Below, piece after piece: positions 51,694 through 60,953 of a stretch of DNA of 64,000 nt; position 1 is the stretch's first letter, and each line of letters starts with the position of its first letter. Both the position numbers and the translations under genes were made by a program. Under the pieces are notes generated by a model. That model was given only the letters and a program-made list of their open reading frames with translations. It searched no databases and was not told the origin of the DNA. The DNA is from Streptomyces griseoluteus. Its GTDB lineage: Bacteria; Actinomycetota; Actinomycetes; Streptomycetales; Streptomycetaceae. Where the stretch lies: assembly GCF_004784465.1 (NCBI RefSeq), contig NZ_SRRU01000005.1, positions 434,001 through 498,000 on the forward strand, in the 5' to 3' direction.

Positions 51694-53313
51694 CTAGCGG
51701 GCGCGCTCCACCCGGCGTTCGTCCCACACCGGTTCCGGGGTCTCACGGACCTGGCCGTCGGAGCCGAAGACCAGGAAGCGGTCGAAGGAGCGGGCGAACC
51801 AGCGGTCGTGGGTGACGGCCAGCACGGTCCCCTCGTAAGCCTCCAGGGCCTCCTGGAGGGCCTCGGCGCTCTCCAGGTCGAGGTTGTCGGTGGGCTCGTC
51901 CAGCAGCAGGGCGGTGGTGCCGGCGAGTTCCAGCAGCAGGATCTGGAGCCGGGCCTGCTGGCCGCCGGAGAGCCGCTCGAAGTTCTGCTCGGCCTGTCGG
52001 TCCAGGCCATAGCGGCGCAGGATCGACATGGCCGGGCCGCGTGCCTGGGAGTGCTCGGACCACAGAATGTCCAGCAGGGTGCGGCCGACCAGCTCGGGGT
52101 GGGCGTGGGTCTGCGCGAAGTGACCCGGCACCACCCGCGCGCCGAGCTTCCACAGCCCGGTGTGCGTGATGTCCGCCCCGGCCAGCAGACGCAGGAAGTG
52201 GGACTTGCCGGAGCCGTTGGAGCCGAGGACCGCGACCCGCTCGCCGTAGAAGACCTCCAGGTCGAACGGTTTCATCAGCCCGGTCAGCTCCAGCGCCTCG
52301 CAGGTGATCGCGCGCACGCCGGTACGGCCGCCGCGCAGCCGCATCCGGATGTCCTGCTCCTTGGGCGGCTCGGGGGGCGGCCCGGCCTCCTCGAACTTGC
52401 GCAGCCGGGTCTGCGCGGCCGCGTACCGCGAGGCCATCTCGTGGCTGACCGAGGCCGCCTGCTGGAGGGTGACCACCAGCTTCTTGAGCTGGGCGTGCTT
52501 CTCCGCCCACCGCCTGCGCAGCTCCTCGAAGCGGGCGAAGCGCTCGCGGCGGGCGTCGTGGTAGGTGGCGAAGCCGCCGCCGTGCACCCAGACGTCGGCG
52601 CCGCCCTCGGCGGGCTCCACGCTGACGATCCGCTCGGCACAGCGGGCGAGCAGTTCCCGGTCGTGCGAGATGAACAGCACGGTCTTGCGGGTGGCCCGGA
52701 TCTGCTCCTCCAGCCAGCGCTTGCCGGGCACGTCCAGGTAGTTGTCCGGCTCGTCCAGCAGCAGCACCTCGTCGTGGCCCCGGAAGAAGTACTCCAGCAC
52801 CAGCCGCTTCTGCTCACCGCCGGAGAGGGTGTTCACCTGGCGCCACTGGGCCTGGTCGTAGGGGATGCCGAGGGCGGCCGTGGTGCACATGTCCCACAGG
52901 GTCTCCGTCTCGTACCCCTGGGCCTCGGCCCAGTCGGAGAGGGCCTGGGCGTACGCCATCTGCGCGGCCTCGTCGTCCACGGTCATGATCGCGTGCTCGG
53001 CCTCGTCGACCGCCTTCGCGGCCGTGCGGATGCGCTTGGGGGCGACGGAGACGAGGAGGTCGCGGACGGTCGACTCGTCCCGGACGCCCCCGACGAACTG
53101 GGGCATCACCCCGAGGCCGCCGCTGACGCTCACCTTGCCGCCGTGCGCGTCGAGTTCGCCCGCGATGATCCTGAGCAGCGTCGTCTTGCCCGCGCCGTTC
53201 GGGCCGACCAGCGCGACGGCCGAGCCCTCGCCGACGCGGAACGACACATCACCGAGCAGCGCCCGCCCGTCCGGCAGGTAGTACTCGAGATGCGCGACGT
53301 CCAGATGTCCCAT
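51694..53313 (-). CDS. ABC-F family ATPase
   Basis: 539 residues with two ABC domains in tandem and no membrane segment. Walker A motifs are GPNGAGKTT and GSNGSGKSH; signatures LSGGEQKR and LSGGQQAR; Walker B LLLDEPDNYLDV and LLLDEPTDNLDL. A charged linker between them is the translation-factor arm typical of ABC-F. These proteins act on the ribosome, some as antibiotic-protection factors and others as housekeeping EttA-like factors; this one is closer to the uncharacterised Streptomyces group. ATG 53313 was chosen. Confidence 0.93.
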   Translation of the reverse strand: MGHLDVAHLEYYLPDGRALLGDVSFRVGEGSAVALVGPNGAGKTTLLRIIAGELDAHGGKVSVSGGLGVMPQFVGGVRDESTVRDLLVSVAPKRIRTAAKAVDEAEHAIMTVDDEAAQMAYAQALSDWAEAQGYETETLWDMCTTAALGIPYDQAQWRQVNTLSGGEQKRLVLEYFFRGHDEVLLLDEPDNYLDVPGKRWLEEQIRATRKTVLFISHDRELLARCAERIVSVEPAEGGADVWVHGGGFATYHDARRERFARFEELRRRWAEKHAQLKKLVVTLQQAASVSHEMASRYAAAQTRLRKFEEAGPPPEPPKEQDIRMRLRGGRTGVRAITCEALELTGLMKPFDLEVFYGERVAVLGSNGSGKSHFLRLLAGADITHTGLWKLGARVVPGHFAQTHAHPELVGRTLLDILWSEHSQARGPAMSILRRYGLDRQAEQNFERLSGGQQARLQILLLELAGTTALLLDEPTDNLDLESAEALQEALEAYEGTVLAVTHDRWFARSFDRFLVFGSDGQVRETPEPVWDERRVERAR

Positions 53314-53402
53314 GGCCCGCATTCTCCCCGCTCGACCCCGCCGGACGGAAACGGATTCCGCGCGCACCCGGCGCCGGCCGCGCGCGCCGTACCCTCGTAC
53401 GC

Positions 53403-54329
53403 ATGAGCAGCGACGACTTCGTACGGTCCTTCCCCGCCCGCTCCATCGAGACGCACGCCGCACTCACGCCGGGTCAGGCCGAGGCCGTGCTCGCACTCCT
53501 CGCCGAGTCCGCCCGCGCGGACGGACAGCAGCCGGTGTCCGAGCAGGGCCGGCTGCAACTGCGCGGCGGCGCCCGGCCGGGCGTCTCCCATCTGCTGCTG
53601 CACGCCGGGGACGAACTGGTCGGCTATGCCCAGCTGGAGGACACCGACCCGGTGGAGGCCCCCGCCGCCGAGCTGGTCGTGCGGCCCTCCCACCGGGGAC
53701 GCGGGCACGGACGGGCGCTCGGTACCGCCCTGCTGGCCGCCTCCGGCAAGCGGCTGCGGGTCTGGGCGCACGGCGGCCACCCGGCGGCCCGGCACCTCGC
53801 GCAGGTGCTCGGCCTGACCCTGTTCCGCGAACTGCGTCAGATGCGAAGGCCGTTGACCGGCCTGGAGCTGCCCGACCCGGTGCTGCCCCGGGGCGTGACG
53901 GTACGGGCCTTCGAGCCGGGCCGGGACGAGGAGGCGTGGCTCGAGGTCAACGCGGCGGCGTTCGCCCACCACCCGGAGCAGGGGTCGCTGACCCGGCGCG
54001 ACCTGGACGACCGGGAGAGCGAGGCGTGGTTCGACCCGGCGGGGTTCTTCCTGGCCGAGCAGGACGGCGAGCTGGTCGGCTTCCACTGGACCAAGGCGCA
54101 CGCCGAGGAGGGGCTCGGCGAGGTGTACGTGGTCGGCGTGCGCCCCGGGCGCCAGGGCGGCGGCCTCGGCAAGGCGCTCACCACGATCGGCCTGCGCCAC
54201 CTGGCCGGGCGCGGCCTGCCCACCGCGATGCTCTACGTCGACGCGGACAACAAGGCGGCGGTGTCGGTGTACGAGCGACTGGGCTTCACCACCCACGAGA
54301 CGGACCTGATGTACCGCACGGAGACGTGA
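53403..54329 (+). CDS. mshD: Mycothiol synthase MshD
   Basis: 308 residues, two tandem GNAT domains as in MshD. The second has the acetyl-CoA loop VVGVRPGRQGGGLGKALTTI and the end VYERLGFTTHETDLMYR. It acetylates desacetylmycothiol with acetyl-CoA as the last step of mycothiol synthesis, the main low-molecular-weight thiol of this organism. ATG 53403 begins MSSDDFVRSF. The pathway's first enzyme, mshA, is 34 kb upstream. A hairpin follows the stop. Confidence 0.95.
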   Translation: MSSDDFVRSFPARSIETHAALTPGQAEAVLALLAESARADGQQPVSEQGRLQLRGGARPGVSHLLLHAGDELVGYAQLEDTDPVEAPAAELVVRPSHRGRGHGRALGTALLAASGKRLRVWAHGGHPAARHLAQVLGLTLFRELRQMRRPLTGLELPDPVLPRGVTVRAFEPGRDEEAWLEVNAAAFAHHPEQGSLTRRDLDDRESEAWFDPAGFFLAEQDGELVGFHWTKAHAEEGLGEVYVVGVRPGRQGGGLGKALTTIGLRHLAGRGLPTAMLYVDADNKAAVSVYERLGFTTHETDLMYRTET

Positions 54330-54353
54330 ACCCTCCCTGACATGCGATGAGTT

Positions 54354-54384
54354 GAGGGGCGTCCGGGCTTGACGGGCGCCCCTC
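54354..54384 (+). terminator. mshD terminator
   Basis: GAGGGGCG (54354-54361) pairs with CGCCCCTC (54377-54384), followed by TTCTGC, 25 nt after the mshD stop. Confidence 0.75.
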
Positions 54385-54391
54385 TTCTGCA

Positions 54392-54425
54392 CCACCCTTC
54401 CACTACTCAATTAGTGAAAGGGTGG
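54392..54425. promoter_or_regulatory. Long inverted repeat before the YtrA-type gene
   Basis: CCACCCTTCCACTA (54392-54405) and TAGTGAAAGGGTGG (54412-54425) are complementary at 13 of 14 positions around a 6-nt loop. It ends 9 nt before the regulator ATG and probably is the operator of the regulator, overlapping the promoter. Confidence 0.75.
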
Positions 54426-54433
54426 TTCAGCGC

Positions 54434-54820
54434 ATGGTCGAATACCGCATCGACCGGCACAGCGGGGTCGCCACCTACGTCCAGATCGTCCAGCAGACCA
54501 AACAGGCCCTCCGCCTCGGACTGCTGCGCCCCGGCGACCAACTGCCCACCGCCCGCGAGGTCGTGGAGGCCACCGCCATCAACCCCAACACCGTCCTGAA
54601 GGCGTACCGCGAGCTGGAGCGGGAGGGGCTGGTGGAGGCGCGGCGCGGGATGGGCACCTTCGTCCGCCGCACGCTCGGCGCCGCCCCGGCCGACTCCCCG
54701 CTGCGGGGCGAGCTGGAGGAGTGGGCGGGGCGGGCGGTCGCGGCCGGATGGGACCGGGACGACATGGCGGCCCTCTTCACGGCCGTCCTCGACAAGAGCT
54801 TCCAGGGAGAGCGTTCATGA
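54434..54820 (+). CDS. GntR-family regulator, YtrA type
   Basis: 128 residues. A GntR winged helix (RPGDQLPTAREVVEATAINP then NTVLKAYRELEREGLVEARR) with a short C-terminus, the hallmark of the YtrA subfamily, whose members autoregulate operons with ABC transporters. ATG 54434 lies right after a palindrome that covers the earlier GTG 54422, so the later start is preferred. ATGA overlap with the ABC ATPase couples the operon. Confidence 0.92.
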   Translation: MVEYRIDRHSGVATYVQIVQQTKQALRLGLLRPGDQLPTAREVVEATAINPNTVLKAYRELEREGLVEARRGMGTFVRRTLGAAPADSPLRGELEEWAGRAVAAGWDRDDMAALFTAVLDKSFQGERS

Positions 54821-55701
54821 GCGACACCGCGATCGAGGCCACCGGCCTCGGCAGACGGTACGGACGGCGCGGCGCCTGGGCGCTGCGCGACTGCGCGTTC
54901 CGGCTGCCCGCCGGGCGCGTGTGTGCCGTGGTGGGCCCCAACGGGGCGGGAAAGAGCACCCTGTTCGCCCTCGCCGCGGGTCTCATGGCGCCCACCGAGG
55001 GCGAGTTGCGGGTCCTGGGCACCTCTCCGGCCGACGCCCGGCCCCGCGTGGGCTACGTCGCGCAGGCCAAGCCGCTGTATCCGCAGCTCACTGTCGCGGA
55101 GACGCTGCGCATGGGCGCCGACCTCAACCCCGGCCGCTGGGACGCGGCCGGCGCGGAGCGGATCGTCGCCGGCGGCGACCTCGACCCCGGTACCCGGATA
55201 CGGTCCCTCTCCGGCGGCCAGCGCACCCGCGTCGCGCTCGCCCTCGCGCTGGGCAAGCGGCCCGAACTGCTGCTGCTGGACGAGCCGATGGCCGACCTCG
55301 ACCCGCTCGCCCGGCACGATCTGATGGGCGTGCTGATGGGCACAGCCGCCGAGCACGGCACCACCATCGCGATGTCCTCCCATGTCGTCGCCGAGGTGGA
55401 GGAGTCCTGCGACCACCTGCTGCTCATCGGCTCCGGCCGGGTGCGGCTGGCCGGGGACATCGACGACCTGCTCGCGGCCCACCTCCGTGTCGCCGGTTCC
55501 GCCGAGACCGACGGTCTGACCGGGCACACGGTGGTCGAGTCCCGTACCACCGGGCGCCAGCTCTCCGCGCTGATCCGGCCGGCGGGGCCGGTGTCGGGCG
55601 ACTGGCGCACCGAGGCGCCCACCCTGGAGGACCTGGTCCTCGCCCACCTGCGGAGCCCGGGAGCGCCCGCGCTCACCTTGACCGAGGAGTACGCCGCGTG
55701 A
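54817..55701 (+). CDS. ABC transporter ATP-binding protein
   Basis: 294 residues. Walker A GPNGAGKST, signature LSGGQRTR, Walker B LLLLDEPMADLDPLA and a switch His in AMSSHVVAEVEE are all intact. The C-terminal 80 residues (about 215 on) form an accessory domain seen in CcmA-like exporters. Its partner is the permease that follows by GTGA overlap. The pair is repressed, by inference, by the YtrA-type protein just upstream. Substrate unknown, often cell-wall active agents. Confidence 0.93.
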   Translation: MSDTAIEATGLGRRYGRRGAWALRDCAFRLPAGRVCAVVGPNGAGKSTLFALAAGLMAPTEGELRVLGTSPADARPRVGYVAQAKPLYPQLTVAETLRMGADLNPGRWDAAGAERIVAGGDLDPGTRIRSLSGGQRTRVALALALGKRPELLLLDEPMADLDPLARHDLMGVLMGTAAEHGTTIAMSSHVVAEVEESCDHLLLIGSGRVRLAGDIDDLLAAHLRVAGSAETDGLTGHTVVESRTTGRQLSALIRPAGPVSGDWRTEAPTLEDLVLAHLRSPGAPALTLTEEYAA

Positions 55702-56672
55702 GCACCCTTTCCGTCACAGCAGCCCCCGCACATCCGCGTCAGGCCCGCTGGACGTTTCTTCTGCACCGGTGGGCGCTGGCCGTCTGGGTCACCCTGGTGG
55801 TGGCGATCAGTGGGCTGCTGCTGTGGGCGGCGGGCCCCCTCGCGGACGAGTCGGACCGCGCCTGGCACCGGCTGGACGCGTGCCGTCGGCTCAGCAGGTG
55901 CGTCGTCGACACGGGCTCGTACTCCACCACGTACACGTTCCTGACCTACGCCATGATCCTCCTGCCGTTCGTCGTGGCCGCGTGGGCGGGCGCCACGCTG
56001 ACCGCGCGGGAGCTGGAGTCGGGCACGGCGCTGATGGCCTGGACCCAGAGCGTCAGTCCGGTGCGCTGGCTGGCGGTCCGGCTGACGCTGCCCGCGGTGG
56101 TGCTCACGGTGGGCGCGAGCCTGCTGGTGGCCCTGCACCGGTTCGCGTGGGAGGCGCCCGAGGAGCGCACGGGCAACCGCCCCACGTGGTGGGTACCCTT
56201 CACCTTCCATGCCAACGGCCCCACGATCGTCACCGCCTGCCTGACCGCCCTCGCCGTGGGTACGCTGACCGGCCTGCTGGTCCGCCGCACCCTGCCCGCC
56301 CTCGGCGTCAGTGTGGCCGCCTCGGTGCTGCTGCTCGGCGGCGCCCACTGGCTCATGCCCCACCTCCGGACGTCCGTGACCGAGGTGGGACCGTTCCAGG
56401 ACGGCTACCCCGACCTTTACACCGGCGTCGAGCTCTCCCACGGCCTGGTCACCCGCACCGGAGCGCACATCCCCACCCCGGAGTGCCAGGCGACCAGCAT
56501 GGACGTCTGCCGGCGGATCTATGAGCAGCGCGGCGGCACCGGGTTCTACACCACCTTCCACCCCGCCTCCCACTTCTGGCCGCTCCAGCTCACCACCAGC
56601 GCCCTGCTGCTGGTCGTGACCGCGCTGCTCACCGCCGCCTCCTTCGTGGTGCTGCGCCGCCGTACCGGCTGA
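55698..56672 (+). CDS. ABC transporter permease
   Basis: 324 residues with six predicted membrane helices. The first is at about 23-46; a large extracytoplasmic segment (about 46-75) contains two Cys (DACRRLSRCVVD), which may form a disulfide. The GTG 55698 overlaps the ATPase stop (GTGA). A second extracytoplasmic loop (about 225-285) also has a Cys pair. This matches small YtrC-like permeases. Acts with the ATPase to export or sense an envelope-active compound. Confidence 0.9.
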   Translation: MSTLSVTAAPAHPRQARWTFLLHRWALAVWVTLVVAISGLLLWAAGPLADESDRAWHRLDACRRLSRCVVDTGSYSTTYTFLTYAMILLPFVVAAWAGATLTARELESGTALMAWTQSVSPVRWLAVRLTLPAVVLTVGASLLVALHRFAWEAPEERTGNRPTWWVPFTFHANGPTIVTACLTALAVGTLTGLLVRRTLPALGVSVAASVLLLGGAHWLMPHLRTSVTEVGPFQDGYPDLYTGVELSHGLVTRTGAHIPTPECQATSMDVCRRIYEQRGGTGFYTTFHPASHFWPLQLTTSALLLVVTALLTAASFVVLRRRTG

Positions 56673-56678
56673 CCGACG

Positions 56679-56704
56679 GGGGCGGTCCCTGGGGGCCGCC
56701 CCCC
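56679..56704 (+). terminator. Terminator of the ABC operon
   Basis: GGGGGCGG (56679-56686) pairs exactly with CCGCCCCC (56697-56704), followed by GATTT, 7 nt after the permease stop. Confidence 0.8.
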
Positions 56705-56888
56705 GATTTCCCGGACGTCATGTGCCCGTAACCCTTGATTCAGAACCGCTTGCGACCCTCGGGCGATGGAACCCGTGGCCCCCCACTTTCAGCCGCGGCC
56801 CGAGGGGGCCGGGGGTGGCGCGTCCGTTCCCGCGGATCACTTGAAAACAGACGCTGCCGTAACGCCCCTGGCGCGGAAGAATGGGTTC

Positions 56889-59141
56889 ATGAGTCAGCGA
56901 GAAGCCCAGGTACCGGCCCACCCGTCCCCCGACGCCACCCTGCGGCCGCAGCCCCCCGTGGGCTCGATCGCCGCCCACCGGCCGCACACGGTCGCGGCGG
57001 CCGTCTCCGACCTGGAACCCGATCTCGACGCCGACCTCGACGTGTACGAGGAGCGGGCCACGGACGGCGCCCCGCTGCCCCAGGGCCGCTTCCTGGACCG
57101 GGAGCGCAGCTGGCTCGCCTTCAACGAGCGCGTGCTGGAGCTGGCCGAGGACCCCACCACCCCGCTGCTGGAGCGTGCCAACTTCCTCGCGATCTTCGCC
57201 AGCAACCTGGACGAGTTCTTCATGGTCCGGGTGGCCGGTCTGAAGCGGCGTATCGCCACCGGGGTCGCCACCCGCTCCGCCTCCGGGCTCCAGCCCCGCG
57301 AGGTGCTGGAGATGATCTGGGCCCGCTCGCGCGAGCTGATGGCGCGGCACGCCGCCTGCTACCACGAGGACGTCGCCCCCGCGCTCGCGGAGGAGGGCAT
57401 CCACCTGGTCCGCTGGAGCGAGCTGACCGACAAGGAGCAGGCCCGCCTGTTCACCCTGTTCCGGCACCAGATCTTCCCGGTGCTGACCCCGCTCGCCGTG
57501 GACCCCGCGCACCCCTTCCCCTACATCTCCGGCCTCTCGCTGAACCTGGCCGTCGTCGTGCGGAACCCGGTCAGCGGCCACAAGCACTTCGCGCGGGTGA
57601 AGGTGCCTCCGCTGCTGTCCCGCTTCCTGGAGAGCAGCCCCGGCCGTTTCGTCCCGCTGGAGGACGTGATCGGGGCGCACCTGGAGGAGCTGTTCCCCGG
57701 CATGGAGGTGCTGGAGCACCATGCCTTCCGGCTCACCCGCAACGAGGACCTGGAGGTCGAGGAGGACGACGCGGAGAACCTGCTCCAGGCGCTGGAGAAG
57801 GAACTCATGCGGCGCCGCTTCGGGCCCCCGGTGCGCCTGGAGGTCGAGGAGGACATCGACCGGGAGGTGCTGGACCTCCTGGTGCGCGAGCTGAAGATCT
57901 CCGAGGCCGAGGTCTACCCGCTGCCCGGCCCGCTCGACCTCACCGGTCTCTTCCGCATCCACGGCCTGGACCGCCCGGAGCTGAAGTACCGCAAGTTCGT
58001 CGCGGGCACCCACCGGGACCTCGCCGAGGTGGAGTCCGCCTCCGCGCCGGACATCTTCGCCGCGCTGCGCCAGCGGGACGTGCTGCTGCACCACCCGTAC
58101 GACTCCTTCTCCACCTCGGTGCAGGCGTTCCTGGAGCAGGCCGCGCAGGACCCCGACGTGCTGGCGATCAAGCAGACGCTGTACCGCACCTCCGGCGACT
58201 CGCCGATAGTGGACGCGCTGATCGACGCGGCCGAGTCCGGCAAGCAGGTCCTCGTCCTGGTCGAGATCAAGGCCCGCTTCGACGAGCACGCCAACATCAA
58301 GTGGGCGCGCAAGCTGGAGGAGGCGGGCTGCCACGTCGTCTACGGCCTGGTCGGGCTGAAGACGCACTGCAAGCTGTCGCTCGTGGTCCGCCAGGAGGGC
58401 GAGACCCTGCGCCGCTACTGCCACGTCGGTACCGGCAACTACCACCCGAAGACGGCCCGGCTGTACGAGGACCTCGGGCTGCTCACCGCCGACCCGCAGG
58501 TCGGCGCGGACCTCTCCGACCTCTTCAACCGGCTCTCCGGCTACTCCCGCCGCGAGACCTACCGCCGGCTGCTGGTCGCCCCCAAGTCCCTGCGCGACGG
58601 CCTCATATCGCGCATCGACAAGGAGATCCAGCACCACCGCGCGGGCCGCCCGGCCTTCGTCAAGATCAAGGTCAACTCCATGGTCGACGAGGCCGTCATC
58701 GACGCCTGCTACCGGGCCTCCCAGGCGGGCGTACCGGTCGACATCTGGGTGCGCGGCATCTGCGCGGTACGGCCCGGTGTCGAGGGACTCTCGGAGAACA
58801 TCCGGGTCCGCTCGATCCTCGGCCGGTTCCTGGAGCACTCCCGCGTGTTCGCCTTCGGCAACGGCGGCGAGCCCGAAGTCTGGTTCGGCAGCGCCGACAT
58901 GATGCACCGCAACCTCGACCGCCGGATCGAGGCGCTGGTCCGGGTGACCGACCCCGGCCACCGGGCGTCCCTCAACCGCTTGCTGGACACCGGCATGTCC
59001 GACACCACCGCCTCCTGGCACCTGGGCCCCGACGGCGAGTGGACCCGGCACGCGGTGGACGCCGACGGAAACCCCCTGCGCAACATACAGGAGATGCTCA
59101 TTGACGCCCGGAGGCGCCGGCGTGGCACCACGACACCCTGA
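56889..59141 (+). CDS. ppk: Polyphosphate kinase 1
   Basis: 750 residues. Landmarks are [20 protein letters not shown] at about residue 63, then [37 protein letters not shown], the phospho-acceptor His in [11 protein letters not shown] and [17 protein letters not shown]. It makes polyphosphate from ATP. ATG 56889 was chosen because the 41 in-frame codons before it (56766 on) have noncoding composition with A/T-rich codons. In Streptomyces ppk is PhoP-controlled, but I found no clear PHO box here. Confidence 0.94.
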   Translation: MSQREAQVPAHPSPDATLRPQPPVGSIAAHRPHTVAAAVSDLEPDLDADLDVYEERATDGAPLPQGRFLDRERSWLAFNERVLELAEDPTTPLLERANFLAIFASNLDEFFMVRVAGLKRRIATGVATRSASGLQPREVLEMIWARSRELMARHAACYHEDVAPALAEEGIHLVRWSELTDKEQARLFTLFRHQIFPVLTPLAVDPAHPFPYISGLSLNLAVVVRNPVSGHKHFARVKVPPLLSRFLESSPGRFVPLEDVIGAHLEELFPGMEVLEHHAFRLTRNEDLEVEEDDAENLLQALEKELMRRRFGPPVRLEVEEDIDREVLDLLVRELKISEAEVYPLPGPLDLTGLFRIHGLDRPELKYRKFVAGTHRDLAEVESASAPDIFAALRQRDVLLHHPYDSFSTSVQAFLEQAAQDPDVLAIKQTLYRTSGDSPIVDALIDAAESGKQVLVLVEIKARFDEHANIKWARKLEEAGCHVVYGLVGLKTHCKLSLVVRQEGETLRRYCHVGTGNYHPKTARLYEDLGLLTADPQVGADLSDLFNRLSGYSRRETYRRLLVAPKSLRDGLISRIDKEIQHHRAGRPAFVKIKVNSMVDEAVIDACYRASQAGVPVDIWVRGICAVRPGVEGLSENIRVRSILGRFLEHSRVFAFGNGGEPEVWFGSADMMHRNLDRRIEALVRVTDPGHRASLNRLLDTGMSDTTASWHLGPDGEWTRHAVDADGNPLRNIQEMLIDARRRRRGTTTP

Positions 59142-60162
59142 CCGTCCCCACCCGGAGACCGTCCCGGCGGGGGCCGTCCCCGCCGGGAAGGACCCCGCCG
59201 GGGACGACCTCGCCGCGTATCTGAGGGCGCAGGCGACGGAGTTCCTGCGCGCGCTGCGGGCCCAGCGGGAGCACGGGAACGGGGCCGGGGCCGAGGGCGC
59301 CGCCGACGCGGGGCGGGCGCTGCGCCGCTCCGCCCGCCGGATCAGCGCCGCCCTGCACACCTTCCGGACCCTGCTCGACCCCGCCTGGGCCGACTCGATG
59401 CGGCCCGAACTTGCCTGGGTGTCGGGCACCTTGGCCCTGGAACACGCACAAGAGGCCCGGCTGGACCGCCTGTTGCTCGCACTGCACCGGCTCTCCGGAT
59501 CAACTCCGGCGCCGGTACGGGCGGTGGTGCACGCGGGTGCCCCGGCACCGGCCGCCGAGCGGGGCAGTCTCACCGTGGGCGCCGCCAAGGCGGGGGCGCT
59601 GCTGGAACGCCGGCTCACCCTGGCGCGGACGCGTGCCCACTCCGCCGCGCTGGAGGCGCTGGGCTCCGCCCGCTTCCACGCCGTCGCCGACCGGGTCGCC
59701 CTGCTGGCCAGCGACGTGCCGCTGGCGCCGGGCGCCGCGACCGCCGGCCTGGGGCCGCTGGCCGCCGCCGCCGAGGACCGCCTCGCCGGTGCCGTCTCCG
59801 TGCTGCCCCTGGTCACCGCCGGGGACCCCTACAACGCGCAGGCCCTGGTCCACGGCCTCTCCCCCGACCCCGCCCCGCACCCCCAGGACGGCCCCTGGCA
59901 CCAGGTCCGGCTCCTGCTCCGCCTGCACCGCTACGCCCGCGAGATCCCGCGCACCGCCCCCGCCGACCCCCGCCTCCGCCCCGCCGCCGAGGCCCTCACC
60001 CGCCACCGCGACGCCGCCGAAGCCGCCGCCGAAGCCGCCCAGGCCGCCCGCACCCCGCGGATCGCCCCCGCCACCGCCTACGCCCTCGGCGTCCTCCACG
60101 CCGACCAGCGCCACGAGGTCGAAGCCGCGAGATTCGCCTTCCAGCAGACCTGGCAGTCCTGA
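59101..60162 (+). CDS. CHAD domain protein
   Basis: 353 residues, all-helical CHAD domain with conserved His and basic residues ([53 protein letters not shown]). CHAD proteins bind polyphosphate, in keeping with the ppk gene before it. The TTG 59101 start is supported by AGGAG eight bases upstream inside ppk, giving a 41-nt overlap. This coupling suggests that the protein is made together with polyphosphate kinase and may bind the product. Confidence 0.9.
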   Translation: MTPGGAGVAPRHPDRPHPETVPAGAVPAGKDPAGDDLAAYLRAQATEFLRALRAQREHGNGAGAEGAADAGRALRRSARRISAALHTFRTLLDPAWADSMRPELAWVSGTLALEHAQEARLDRLLLALHRLSGSTPAPVRAVVHAGAPAPAAERGSLTVGAAKAGALLERRLTLARTRAHSAALEALGSARFHAVADRVALLASDVPLAPGAATAGLGPLAAAAEDRLAGAVSVLPLVTAGDPYNAQALVHGLSPDPAPHPQDGPWHQVRLLLRLHRYAREIPRTAPADPRLRPAAEALTRHRDAAEAAAEAAQAARTPRIAPATAYALGVLHADQRHEVEAARFAFQQTWQS

Positions 60163-60177
60163 CCCCGAGGAGCCCCC

Positions 60178-60609
60178 GTGCCCACCGGCCCCCACGCGCT
60201 CCCCAAGCTCATCCGTGCCGCCGGCTGTGTGCTCTGGCGCCGGGCCCCCGGCACCGGTGCCCTGGAGGTGTGCCTCGTGCACCGGCCCCGGTACGACGAC
60301 TGGTCGCATCCCAAGGGCAAGCTCAAGCGCGGGGAGTCCGCGGAGGCGGCGGCCGTGCGGGAGGTCGGGGAGGAGACGGGGTTCGCGGCCGAGCTGGGGG
60401 CCGAGCTGCCGACGCTGCGGTATCCGGTGGACGGGCGCCCCAAGCAGGTGCGGTACTGGGCCGCCGAGGCCGTCTCCGGGGCGTTCGTACCCAACTCCGA
60501 GGTCGACCAGGTGGTGTGGCTGGCGCCCGCCGAGGCGCGTACCAGGATCAGCCACCCCCGCGACCGCGACCTGCTCGACGCCCTCACCCACCGGCTCGAA
60601 CACCACTGA
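60178..60609 (+). CDS. Nudix hydrolase (MutT-like)
   Basis: 143 residues. The Nudix box is GKLKRGESAEAAAVREVGEE followed by TGF, complete with the REVGEE core for metal binding. A single domain, without the histidine-phosphatase half found in MutT1 of mycobacteria. Likely cleaves a nucleoside diphosphate derivative, possibly 8-oxo-dGTP, or diadenosine or inositol polyphosphates. GTG 60178 has GAGGAG five bases upstream. Third gene of the ppk operon, 15 nt after CHAD. Confidence 0.93.
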   Translation: MPTGPHALPKLIRAAGCVLWRRAPGTGALEVCLVHRPRYDDWSHPKGKLKRGESAEAAAVREVGEETGFAAELGAELPTLRYPVDGRPKQVRYWAAEAVSGAFVPNSEVDQVVWLAPAEARTRISHPRDRDLLDALTHRLEHH

Positions 60610-60635
60610 AAGCGCGGGCAAAAAGACCGCGGCGC

Positions 60636-60800
60636 TCACGCTCCCCCGAGGTGCCCCTCCGCGTCCGTCCGCGCCTGGCTGCGCGCCCGCCGGGCCGGAC
60701 CCCGCCAGCCGCAACTGCACCGCGCCACGCAGAAGCGCCCCTGCTCGGTCGTCTCCGTACGGTGTTCCCGCGCCCCCTCGGGGCCCTCCTCAGACGCCAC
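60636..60800 (-). CDS. 54-residue Cys-containing small protein
   Basis: GTG 60800 to TGA 60636 reads MASEEGPEGAREHR at the start and RFCVARCSCGWRGPARRARS in the middle. The C-x3-C-x-C cluster with Trp could bind zinc. The codon pattern is strongly GC3-biased, but no ribosome site precedes the GTG. Convergent with the Nudix gene, 26 nt apart. The remainder of 60801-60953 shows only a GTCGTT/AACGAC inverted repeat near 60893 and holds the lipoprotein promoter. Family not named, resemblance to small Streptomyces proteins only. Confidence 0.6.
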   Translation of the reverse strand: MASEEGPEGAREHRTETTEQGRFCVARCSCGWRGPARRARSQARTDAEGHLGGA

Positions 60801-60953
60801 GGCGCCACGCTACCGGCCGCGCCCTGGGGCGTTCGCGCGCCCCCTCCCGCCTCCTCGGGGGCCGGTCGGCGCGTGACGGCACTCCCTACCGGTCGTTAAC
60901 CGGAACGACAGGGGGCCAGTGACGGACATAACCGGCTGGGGGTAAGGCAGGCC

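Noticed and set aside
56700..56888. PHO box before ppk
   Set aside because: ppk is known to be PhoP-controlled in streptomycetes, but no repeated GTTCAC-like units were found; only weak TTCA-containing stretches.
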